A stretch of 64,000 nt of DNA, taken from positions 930,001 through 994,000 of the forward strand of contig NZ_ML214297.1 in the NCBI RefSeq assembly GCF_004698125.1. Direction: 5' to 3'. The first letter of the stretch is position 1. Every line of letters begins with the position of its first letter. The notes under the pieces were generated by a model. It ran no database searches. It saw only the letters and a program-made list of their open reading frames with translations, and was not told the DNA's origin. Shown in pieces: positions 8,289 to 15,381 of the stretch. Origin of the DNA: Halosimplex halophilum (GTDB taxonomy: Archaea > Halobacteriota > Halobacteria > Halobacteriales > Haloarculaceae). The translations under genes were made by a program, and so were the position numbers.

Positions 8289-10259
8289 TCAGATGTCGGA
8301 CGGCACGTCGTCAGGAACCTCGTCGGCGGCCGGCGCCGGGCCCTCGGGCAGCCGGTCGTGGAAGTTCGTGATCTCGATGTACGGGAACTCCAGCCGGATG
8401 CTGTCGTAGTGGTAGGAGCCGTGACTCGACGCGCTGGTCAGCCCCGACCACTCCGTCGCCGGCACGTCGACGTAGGCGTAGAGGCTGTTCTGGCCTTCCT
8501 CGCGCTTGAACGAGAGGTACAGTTCCTGTTCGTCGTAGTCGTAGAGCCCCTCGTCGAGGTTGCTGCTGTCGAACTGCGCCGTCTCGATGGCGTCCTTGGT
8601 CGCGAGGTCGGCCTCGACTGCTGACCACTCCCGCTCGCCGATCTTGTGGTCTTCGGGTGGTTCGTCGAGGGCGCGGGCGGCCTCGGTCTCGCCGCCGCCG
8701 TCGTCGCCCACCTCGGCCTCGAACTCGGCGAGCGTCATGTCGCTTCGCGGGTCGTCCTCCGGGAACGGTTCGAGGCCGAGCTCTTCGCGCGCCTCGTTGA
8801 CCAGCCCGACGCCGGCCAGGCGCATCGACCGGACCCGTTGCTCAGCCAGTTTGGCGTCCTGCTCGGGCTGGTCGGCGCCGCGCAGCTCGTACTCGATGGT
8901 CCAGTCGTCGACACCGAGGGCGGTCTGGTGGATGGTGGCGTACAGCCGCTGGGCGAACTTGTGCTGCTCCGGCGCGATGACGTTCCGCGCGAAGTCCTGA
9001 ACCTGCGCCTCGGAGTTCGACCGGTTCGATGTCTCAGTCACGCCGATGAGGATCGGTGGCACCTCGTGGACCTTCGCGATCTCGTGCTCGTTCTTTTTCC
9101 GGAACTCCCGGAAGTCCATCTCCTCGCTGATGCCCTGCCCCAGCGGCTCCAGTTCGATGTCGACTTCCTCGTCGATCTCCGAATCGAGGAACTTCTCGAC
9201 CTCCAAGATGAGGGCGCGGTGGGACTCCTCACGGAGCCCGTCGAGCATCTGCTTGAGGTCGCGCCGCGACTCCTCGGAGAGCTCGCCGCCGATCACCTTG
9301 ATGACGAACCGCGGGATCGTGTCGTTGTCGAAAAAGTCGCGGTTGTAGTCTTTCGCCGCCTCGTCGGCCGACATCGTCCGGATGGCCGAAACCCAGTCGG
9401 GGACGCCGTAGTCCTGCTCGATGGGCGAGGGGTTGCGGATGAAGATGAGTTCGTTCGCGGGCCCGTTGTCCAGCTGGCCCGCGTCGCCAACGGCCACGTC
9501 GCCCGACTCGGGATCGACGAACAGCGGCTCGCGGTCGTCGTCCGGGTCGTTCGTGTAGGTGACTGTCGGGTCGCCCTCGCCGCCCTGGATGGTGGGCTCA
9601 CGGCCACGGTAGCGGTCGCCGAACTGACCGAAGTAGCGCCGGCGGCCGTCGCGCACCTGCACGTACCCCCGGCTCGCGTGCTCGGCGACCTCGCCGTCGA
9701 CGAACCGCCCATCCTCGGGGTGGCGCGGCTGGTCGAACTGTGCCTGGGGCTTGCGGACCCGGACCGTGTTCGCCGGCACGTGGGCCAGCCCGACCGGGAC
9801 ACCCTCGGCGTTGGTGAGCACCTCCAGACACTCCCAGCCGATCGAGTGGTGGTCCTGCCGGGCGAGTTCCTTGACCTCTTCGGGGGAGACGGGTTCGGCC
9901 TTCTGCTGGGGGGCCGTGAGCCACTTCGAATCGGACCCACGCCAGAAGTCCTCGGCGACCGCCCGCTGCTGGTCGTCGGCCTCCTCGGCGTCGAGGCCGG
10001 ACGCCGGGACGATGTCGAACCCGAACCCGACCTCGTACCGGGACTTCTTGCGGACCGCCGTCGCGTGCGTCTCGTTGAACTCCAGGAACGACGCCAGCCG
10101 GTCGGGGTTGTACGGCGGGCGGATTCCGTGTCCCCGCGTCCGGATCCGGCGGTCGGGCAGCTGCGTGCTGCTGTCCACCTTCGAGAGCGCGGGCCCGCCG
10201 CCGACGCCCTCGACGTTGATCGCTACCTTCTGGCCGTCGTCAGCTGTGTCCGAGCTCAT
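8289..10259 (-). CDS. Portal protein with C-terminal KTSC domain
   Basis: 656 residues. The N-terminal 470 residues follow the PBSX/XkdE-type portal layout: YNPDRLASFLEFNETHATA, EVLTNAEGVPVGLAHVPANT, ADEAAKDYNRDFFDNDTIPR, EMDFREFRKKNEHEIAKVHE, VPPILIGVTETSNRSNSEAQ. The C-terminal part (about residues 565-640) has the KTSC signature: SSN at the start, DYDEQELYLSFK, LYAYVDVPATEWSGL, SASSHGSYHYDSIRLEF. KTSC domains usually occur alone or fused to nucleic-acid enzymes, so this portal fusion is unusual. It overlaps the terminase gene by four bases. Confidence 0.85.
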   Translation of the reverse strand: MSSDTADDGQKVAINVEGVGGGPALSKVDSSTQLPDRRIRTRGHGIRPPYNPDRLASFLEFNETHATAVRKKSRYEVGFGFDIVPASGLDAEEADDQQRAVAEDFWRGSDSKWLTAPQQKAEPVSPEEVKELARQDHHSIGWECLEVLTNAEGVPVGLAHVPANTVRVRKPQAQFDQPRHPEDGRFVDGEVAEHASRGYVQVRDGRRRYFGQFGDRYRGREPTIQGGEGDPTVTYTNDPDDDREPLFVDPESGDVAVGDAGQLDNGPANELIFIRNPSPIEQDYGVPDWVSAIRTMSADEAAKDYNRDFFDNDTIPRFVIKVIGGELSEESRRDLKQMLDGLREESHRALILEVEKFLDSEIDEEVDIELEPLGQGISEEMDFREFRKKNEHEIAKVHEVPPILIGVTETSNRSNSEAQVQDFARNVIAPEQHKFAQRLYATIHQTALGVDDWTIEYELRGADQPEQDAKLAEQRVRSMRLAGVGLVNEAREELGLEPFPEDDPRSDMTLAEFEAEVGDDGGGETEAARALDEPPEDHKIGEREWSAVEADLATKDAIETAQFDSSNLDEGLYDYDEQELYLSFKREEGQNSLYAYVDVPATEWSGLTSASSHGSYHYDSIRLEFPYIEITNFHDRLPEGPAPAADEVPDDVPSDI

Positions 10260-11629
10260 ATCGTGCTCACTCCAGTATCAGTGTCATCGCGTGACGCCCG
10301 CCGGCTGGCCGACCGGCTGATGCGGTCGAACTTCGAGGCCGCCAGCGCCAGCGCATCGACGCTGTCGTCGTACCCGTCGTCGGGGGCGTGGTACCGCGTG
10401 TAGCCCGACTCCGAGACATCCTCCTGTAGTTGCCGAAGTTCGAGGTGGAGCTGGTCGAGCGCCTCCACGTCGGGGACCGACAGCTCGCCCGTCTCGACGA
10501 GCGTCGCCAGTGTCTCGATGAGCTGCTTCTTGGTCTTCGGGCTGAACGACACCGGGGAGACCCGGACGCCGGCGCCGGCGAGGTCGGCGACGATCTTGTT
10601 GTCGCGGGAGGCGTCGGGCAGGAGGATCCCGCCGTAGGTGTCGTAAACGCCGCGGAGGTGGTCCTCGATCCCGTCCCAGGACTCGTTGCGAGCACGGTGG
10701 TAGTAGGCCAGGTCGCCGGCGGCGTCGAGTGCGGCGGTGACGCGGTAGTCCCGCGACCGCGCGAAGTCGGCACCGATCGCGACCGGCGTCGTGACGGCGT
10801 CGACCGAGCGCCGAAGCTCGCCGATGAACTCCCCGCTGGGGTCGTGCTCGCGCTCGACGGTCACCTCGTAGTCGCCGGTGAACAGCTTGTCGTCGAGGTC
10901 GCGGAACACCTGGCCGCCGTCGTCGGGCAGCTCGGCGAGGTACTCCCGCTCGAACAGGTGCGGCGGGACGGTCCCCCGCTTGTCCTCGGGATCCTCGGCG
11001 AGGAACGGGTTGTCCGCGCTGGTGGCGTGCCACGAGGCGTACTCGGGGTAGTCGGCCGACTGGCCGTAGTCGTAGAAGCGGTGGAACCACGAGCGCGGCC
11101 GGTAGGGCTTCGAGATGAACAGCGCGCACCCACGGGAGTCCAGCAGCATCGGTTCGAGGTCGCCGTACCAGATCCCCTCGCGCATCTGGTCGGCCTCGTC
11201 GAGAACGATCCGGTCGACGCCCTCGCCCTGCAGGGACTCCGGTTTGTCGAAGGTGCGGAACTCGACGCGGGCCCCGTTCACGAACTCGATGTAGTACGGC
11301 TCGGACCGGCCACTGCTGGCGATCCAGGCGTTGGGGACCGCGCTCTTGACCTTCTCGAAGCCGTGCTTGAGGGCCTGGTCGTAGGTCGGGCCGACCCACC
11401 AGACGAGGACTTTCTGCGGGTCGTCCGGCCCCCACTGCGACGCCCAGGGCCGCCGGCAGTACTCGACCACGTCGATGGCGCCGGTGACGTTCTTGCCGGC
11501 GCGGCGGCCCCACCGGCAGACGCGGTAGCGGGCGTCGGACTGGAGCACCTCGCGCTGGGTCTCGTGGACGGAGTACTGCGGCGCCGGCTGGAGCGGTGTG
11601 CCCTGGTCGCCGGCGTCACTCGTCGCCAT
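10256..11629 (-). CDS. Terminase large subunit
   Basis: 457 residues. The ATPase has Walker A WGRRAGKN (about 40-47) and Walker B with catalytic Glu in IVLDEAD (141-147). The C-terminal RNase-H-like nuclease has Asp288 in GADFARSRDY, a second acidic site in LLPDASRDNK (Asp339), and a third in DGYDDSVDALALA near the end. All packaging-motor motifs are intact. It overlaps the small-subunit gene by 14 bases and the portal gene by four. It would cleave and translocate viral DNA into proheads. Confidence 0.92.
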   Translation of the reverse strand: MATSDAGDQGTPLQPAPQYSVHETQREVLQSDARYRVCRWGRRAGKNVTGAIDVVEYCRRPWASQWGPDDPQKVLVWWVGPTYDQALKHGFEKVKSAVPNAWIASSGRSEPYYIEFVNGARVEFRTFDKPESLQGEGVDRIVLDEADQMREGIWYGDLEPMLLDSRGCALFISKPYRPRSWFHRFYDYGQSADYPEYASWHATSADNPFLAEDPEDKRGTVPPHLFEREYLAELPDDGGQVFRDLDDKLFTGDYEVTVEREHDPSGEFIGELRRSVDAVTTPVAIGADFARSRDYRVTAALDAAGDLAYYHRARNESWDGIEDHLRGVYDTYGGILLPDASRDNKIVADLAGAGVRVSPVSFSPKTKKQLIETLATLVETGELSVPDVEALDQLHLELRQLQEDVSESGYTRYHAPDDGYDDSVDALALAASKFDRISRSASRRASRDDTDTGVSTI

Positions 11630-12080
11630 CGTCGTCCTCCTCGTCCGGGCTGTAGGTGACGAAGTCCGCGGTCACGTCGTGGGTGCTGTCAACATCGGCG
11701 TCGAGGTCGACCTCGCGCTTCTCGGTCTTGACGTAGCCGTACGAGCGCTCAAGGACGAACTCCGGATCCACGTCCTGGATGAGTTCGCGCTCGGCTTCGC
11801 TTCGCGCGCGTTCGAGCGACTCCGAGAAATCGTCGTAGTCGTCGCGCCACTCGTGCAGCGTGGAGACGCCGACGCCGGCGACACGGGCGATCCCCTCGTA
11901 GGTGAGCCCCTCTTTCGCGGCTTCGAGGATGTCGTCCTCGTGCTCGTCGAGCTTCGAGGGGCGGCCGTGGCCGTCGACGTGGCCGCCGTGGGACTCGATC
12001 CAGCAGTGGTCGCCCTCGGTGGGCGGGTTCTGGCACGGACCCGACGGCGTCTCGTGGCCGCAGATCTCGTCGTCGGTCAT
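11616..12080 (-). CDS. Terminase small subunit-like DNA-binding protein
   Basis: 154 residues. N-terminal Cys/His cluster CGHETPSGPCQNPP followed by GDHCWIESHGG probably binds zinc. The middle contains a clear helix-turn-helix (LTYEGIARVAGVGVSTLHEW) of the Helix-turn-helix_23 type seen in phage terminase small subunits. The C-terminus is acidic. It sits directly upstream of, and overlaps, the large subunit, so it likely recognises the packaging site. Confidence 0.75.
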   Translation of the reverse strand: MTDDEICGHETPSGPCQNPPTEGDHCWIESHGGHVDGHGRPSKLDEHEDDILEAAKEGLTYEGIARVAGVGVSTLHEWRDDYDDFSESLERARSEAERELIQDVDPEFVLERSYGYVKTEKREVDLDADVDSTHDVTADFVTYSPDEEDDDGDE

Positions 12081-12241
12081 CCCAGTAGTTCCTCCTCGGC
12101 GATGAGGCGGCCGAGTCGGATCCCGGCCGCGTAGTCGCCGTTGTGCTCGGCGGCCTCGGCGTCGATCTGCTCCAACGCCCGCCGGATGTCCGCGTCGGAG
12201 TGGCCGCCGTCGACCGGGCGCTCGGGGTGTTCGGCGGTCAT
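12077..12241 (-). CDS. Small helical protein, unknown
   Basis: 54 residues, MTAEHPERPVDGGHSDADIR and then a helical C-terminus (IRLGRLIAEEELLG). Both ends overlap neighbours by four bases (ATGA), the arrangement of coupled genes, which strongly supports translation. No family recognised; possibly a terminase accessory protein. Confidence 0.6.
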   Translation of the reverse strand: MTAEHPERPVDGGHSDADIRRALEQIDAEAAEHNGDYAAGIRLGRLIAEEELLG

Positions 12242-12513
12242 CCGTGGAGTACCAGCGTCGCCACGAGTCCGACGAGGAACATCCCCAGCGCGTACCAGGG
12301 CTCCCGGCGGATGTCTTCGAGCCGGCTGGTCGAACTGAGCTTGGTCCCGAGCGCGGCGAAGACGAACAGCCCGGCGAGTTCGTACGAGCTGGTCAGCGCA
12401 ACCGTGACGCCGACGGCCAGCCCGACGATGCCGGCGTGGACCTCCCGGAGTGTCGAGAACAGCCCGTCGCGCTCGGTCTCGGACTCGTCAGTGCTCGATG
12501 GGATCAGCGACAT
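12238..12513 (-). CDS. Small membrane protein (holin-like candidate)
   Basis: 91 residues from MSLIPSSTD. Two to three predicted membrane segments: VHAGIVGLAVGVTVALTSSY, LAGLFVFAALGTKL and ALGMFLVGLVATLVL. The N-terminus is charged. The in-frame extension to 12744 has poor composition and overlaps the next gene, so 12513 is used. Small two-pass proteins near the packaging genes can act as holins, but there is no direct evidence for lysis. Confidence 0.65.
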   Translation of the reverse strand: MSLIPSSTDESETERDGLFSTLREVHAGIVGLAVGVTVALTSSYELAGLFVFAALGTKLSSTSRLEDIRREPWYALGMFLVGLVATLVLHG

Positions 12514-12515
12514 GG

Positions 12516-12788
12516 TCACTCGGTGCTGTTGGCGCCCCCAGATTCGAGGAGGATCTCGATGCCCTCGGGACCGCCCCAGATGAACGCCATCATCGCGAGC
12601 GCCCACCAAGGGTCGACGCCTTGTTTCATCGCGTAGACGCCGCCGATCATCCCGACGAGCTGGGTCGTGGCCTTGAGTACCTTGAACGTGCGAAAGCTCA
12701 TTCCTACGTGGTCCCTCAGTCGGCGGTCGGCGCGGTCGTTGCACTCCCGCAGCTGTTGGCGGAGTGGTTGGGTCTTTGAAGTCGCCAT
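12516..12788 (-). CDS. Small membrane protein, unknown
   Basis: 90 residues from MATSKTQPL. A basic/acidic helical N-terminus is followed by VLKATTQLVGMIGGVYAMKQ and PWWALAMMAFIWGGPEGI, two hydrophobic segments. It is two bases from the preceding membrane-protein gene, and the pair could act together (for example holin and regulator). The frame is open upstream to 13094, with an alternative ATG at 13001 that would give 161 residues; a strong hairpin at 12810-12830 argues for the short form. Confidence 0.6.
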   Translation of the reverse strand: MATSKTQPLRQQLRECNDRADRRLRDHVGMSFRTFKVLKATTQLVGMIGGVYAMKQGVDPWWALAMMAFIWGGPEGIEILLESGGANSTE

Positions 12789-13107
12789 GGAGTCATCCAA
12801 AAGGTCGCCCCCGGGGAGATGCTCCCCGGGACGCCGCGGGTAGCCCGTCTCCCAGTTGTCCCGGGAGCCGATAGGGCCTCGCGACGCCATCTTGTGACGA
12901 CAGATGCGGCCGGGTGTACGGAACCGCCGGTCGTACAGCTGAAAGCGGGTGTCTGACAGCAACTGCCGCGGTCGCAGGTCGTCCGTCTCGACGACGAGCA
13001 TGTAGTGGCCGCTCGTGAGCCTCGCACCTCGGCGTGGCCTCGGTACGCCCCTCGGCGTCTCGGACGTGCTGCCCCTACCCAGGACAGGCGTCATCGGGGC
13101 CCGTGCG
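12789..13107. other. 319-base stretch without a confident gene
   Basis: Contains the hairpin at 12810-12830. A minus-strand frame continuing from the 90-residue protein is open to 13094 (ATGs at 13094 and 13001); the part from 13001 (MLVVETDDLRPRQLLSDTRF) has plausible codon use, but the remainder is Arg/Gly/Pro-rich with no family resemblance. No tRNA-like fold was found. It is either a leader region or a poorly recognisable or decayed gene. Confidence 0.4.
12810..12830 (-). promoter_or_regulatory. 9-bp hairpin upstream of membrane-protein gene
   Basis: CCCGGGGAG (12810-12818) and CTCCCCGGG (12822-12830) form a perfect 9-bp stem with a 3-nt loop, 22-42 nt upstream of the start at 12788. It shares the GCTCCCCGGG sequence with the hairpin at 8250-8268. 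Confidence 0.4.
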
Positions 13108-13269
13108 TCACTCCAGGTCGTCCTCGTCGACGCGCCAGGTCGACCCGTCCACGTCGAGCACGAGTTCGTCCCGGGGCCCGGCGCCGTAGTCCGCGGTGGG
13201 CTCGCGGGCGACGATCTCGGCGGAGACCGTCCGGCCAGCGATCGTCGCCTGGACTTGCTGCGTGCTCAT
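13108..13269 (-). CDS. Small acidic protein, unknown
   Basis: 53 residues (MSTQQVQATIAGRTVSAEIV to STWRVDEDDLE), predicted as a small beta protein. It overlaps the stop of the zinc-ribbon gene by four bases, supporting translational coupling and the start at 13269. No family recognised. Confidence 0.6.
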   Translation of the reverse strand: MSTQQVQATIAGRTVSAEIVAREPTADYGAGPRDELVLDVDGSTWRVDEDDLE

Positions 13270-13835
13270 GGTCGTGCGGACTCGACGCCCATCGCGGCCG
13301 CCGTCGCGAAGATGCGCTTGTCGTCGCTGGCCCGGTCGGGCGTCGTCTTGAGGTGGCGGACCACGTCGAACACCCGGTCGGCGTCGACGGCGAAGCCCTG
13401 CTCGCGCAGCCGTTCGACGAGTCGCGGGACGCGGTCGATGGCCTCCCCGGTCGACAGCGTCTCCGAACCCGCGCGGCCGCCGACCGACCCGCACTCCCCG
13501 CAGGTCGTCCGCGGGACGACGTGGTACGTCGACGTGGACTCGCGTTTGGGTGCGGTGCCGGTGACCTTCCCGTCAGCGGGGTGACGCGTCGTCTCGACGC
13601 CGACCGTGCCCTTCGCGAGCACGTCGTGGCCGTCGACGGCGTCGTCGGTGCGCCAGGTCTGCTCGGTCGTCTCGCCCCAGTCGCCGTGCTCGTCGGTGGT
13701 CGACCGGCGCAGCCGGGCGAAACAGCCCGAACAGATGTGGCCGTCGTGCCAGATCCTGCGTTCGAAAAACGCGAGCGCACGGTCGCCCGAGGCGGTCAGG
13801 GTCAGCGATGGCTGGGTGGTTTCTGTGGTCGCCAT
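13266..13835 (-). CDS. Zinc-ribbon protein, haloviral unknown
   Basis: 189 residues from MATTETTQ (a longer in-frame start at 13865 is less likely). A Cys pair in HICSGCFARL (about residue 35-38) and a second in TTCGECGS (about 115-118) form a four-Cys zinc site separated by an acidic insert. The C-terminal half is helical (AIDRVPRLVERLREQGF; DRVFDVVRHLKTT). Proteins of this layout are common in haloarchaeal viruses without assigned function; DNA or RNA binding is likely. Confidence 0.65.
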   Translation of the reverse strand: MATTETTQPSLTLTASGDRALAFFERRIWHDGHICSGCFARLRRSTTDEHGDWGETTEQTWRTDDAVDGHDVLAKGTVGVETTRHPADGKVTGTAPKRESTSTYHVVPRTTCGECGSVGGRAGSETLSTGEAIDRVPRLVERLREQGFAVDADRVFDVVRHLKTTPDRASDDKRIFATAAAMGVESARP

Positions 13836-13986
13836 GGGTGTCAGGGGAACGGATGGGGAAAACAACGGCTATCGGCTCGACCCGAGGTGTCGTCGCGGCG
13901 GCTCGACCCCGGACCGTGGACTGTCTCGTCGACAGCTTGGCACGAAATGGTCGGGCTGGCCTTGTAAACGGTCGGTTTGCGTGCAA

Positions 13987-14271
13987 TCACCGCTCGGCCC
14001 ACAGGGTCAGCCGGTGGCGTGTGCCCCGGGGATTGGTCGGATCCTTTTCAGTCGTGGCGAGGTCGTCCTCTCGGAGGCGGCGGACGGCGTCCTTGACCGT
14101 TCGCGTGGGGATGCCCGTCGCGTCCGAGATCTCCTGATAGGTCGCCGGGCCCTGCGCGGCCAGCGTCGCCGCGACGACGCGGTCGGAGAGGAGTCGGTCG
14201 GCCAGCTCGTAGGCCGTCAGGACCTCGCCCTCGATCTGCACGTCGTCGGTGTGGTCCGACTGGTCGGTCAT
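13987..14271 (-). CDS. Winged-helix DNA-binding regulator
   Basis: 94 residues. ELADRLLSDRVVAATLAAQG and TYQEISDATGIPTRTVKDAV, followed by RRLREDDLATTEKDP, make a standard winged helix-turn-helix like MarR/IclR-type regulators. It overlaps the upstream 122-residue gene by four bases. It is the only clear regulator in the visible provirus and a candidate for lysogeny or late-gene control. Confidence 0.7.
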   Translation of the reverse strand: MTDQSDHTDDVQIEGEVLTAYELADRLLSDRVVAATLAAQGPATYQEISDATGIPTRTVKDAVRRLREDDLATTEKDPTNPRGTRHRLTLWAER

Positions 14272-14636
14272 CGGTCCCCCGGCAGGCCCGTGTCGGCCCG
14301 GACCTGCTCGATGGCCTGGTTGACCGCTTCGAGGCGCTGCTGGTCGCCGTGGGCAGCCCAGTACTCGGCGACGCCGCGGAGGTCGTCCTTGGTCGCGCGG
14401 GTGAGGCGCTCCTTGCCCGTCGCGTCGGTCCAGCGGTAGAGGTCGTCGTTCTCGACGGCGGCGCGGATCGCCTTGTTGATGCCCTCGACGGGGTAGTTCG
14501 CGTGGGCACAGAGGATTAGCCGGATCTCGTAGGGGCGACAGCCCGGGTGCTGGACCTCGCCCGTGTTGTGGTGGACGGCGCCGAGGACGCGCTCGTAGCG
14601 GTCCTTGCGGTCGGCGCGGGTCTCCTCGGTGCTCAC
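14268..14636 (-). CDS. Haloviral protein of unknown function
   Basis: 122 residues, mostly helical, with YEIRLILCAHANYPVEGINK and an acidic/aromatic segment (ENDDLYRWTDATGKERL) that looks like a winged-helix wing. It overlaps the methyltransferase gene by four bases upstream and the regulator by four downstream, so the three form one translational unit. The helical core plus wing suggests nucleic-acid binding; no family recognised. Confidence 0.6.
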   Translation of the reverse strand: MSTEETRADRKDRYERVLGAVHHNTGEVQHPGCRPYEIRLILCAHANYPVEGINKAIRAAVENDDLYRWTDATGKERLTRATKDDLRGVAEYWAAHGDQQRLEAVNQAIEQVRADTGLPGDR

Positions 14637-15379
14637 TCCGACCCCTCCGACTGTTCAGTATCCGTGTGTAGTGACCGGTCGTTTCCACCGCCTGCGGCCG
14701 CGAATAAAGTCTGCTGTTCTGCCCGGCCTTCGACAGCTTTGAGGATCGACTCCGAGAGCTCCCGCGGAACCTTCGCCCTCTCTGCCGGGTCGCGTGGAAG
14801 TGCTTGGGCCGGGTGGTTACCACAACCTGCCTCTTCGCGGCTCCCCTTCGACAGATGGCAGTCGTCGCCGTTTGAGCAGCGACGATAGGCCATCCCGGGC
14901 GGGTGTTTTCCCCACAGGTCGGTCGGCTTGCGGTACTTCTCGCCGTACTGGCAGTAGGTCACCGATCCAGTCGGCTCGCCGAGGAACCGCCGCATATGCC
15001 CCTCGGGATTTTCGAGGAACCAGTACTCGGGCGCGATCGCCTTGATGAGCCCAAGCGTGTGGTATAGCATCGTCAGATGCCGACGCGATTTCTCCGTCTG
15101 CGGGTTTCCGTTCTCGTCCCAGTGGTTCTGCCACGCGGCTGCCTTGCTGAACACGTCGCAGGGGTGTCCTGCGAGGATCACGTCCGCGTCTGGCAGGTCT
15201 GCCGGGGTGACCTCCAATACGTTCGCCTGGATGTCCGGGTCGAATCGGTCTTCCAAGTCGACAGTGACGACCTCCCAGCCGTCGGCGTCTTGGAAGGCCG
15301 CAGAGAACCCGCCAAGACCAGCGAACAGATCGAGGCAGATTCGGTCAGTATCGCCCGTGGATGTAACGTCGTCCGCCAT
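14633..15379 (-). CDS. DNA (cytosine-5) methyltransferase
   Basis: 248 residues. SAM-binding motif I is DLFAGLGGFSAAF (17-29); the catalytic Cys is in GHPCDVFS (Cys74); the next motif is LENPEG (ENV-equivalent, 121-126); the C-terminal motif is VPRELSESILKAVE. The enzyme is short (typical C5 enzymes are 300-450 residues) and has a Cys-rich insert (CSNGDDCH, then C) in place of a long target-recognition domain. No endonuclease is nearby, so it probably modifies viral DNA to evade host restriction or mimics a host methylation pattern. It ends two bases upstream of MCM transcripts' distal end. Confidence 0.85.
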   Translation of the reverse strand: MADDVTSTGDTDRICLDLFAGLGGFSAAFQDADGWEVVTVDLEDRFDPDIQANVLEVTPADLPDADVILAGHPCDVFSKAAAWQNHWDENGNPQTEKSRRHLTMLYHTLGLIKAIAPEYWFLENPEGHMRRFLGEPTGSVTYCQYGEKYRKPTDLWGKHPPGMAYRRCSNGDDCHLSKGSREEAGCGNHPAQALPRDPAERAKVPRELSESILKAVEGRAEQQTLFAAAGGGNDRSLHTDTEQSEGSE

Positions 15380-15381
15380 CG

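Noticed and set aside
12238-12744. 168-residue version of the holin-like protein
   Set aside because: The extension overlaps the next gene and is Arg/Pro-rich; ATG at 12513 gives tight two-base spacing.
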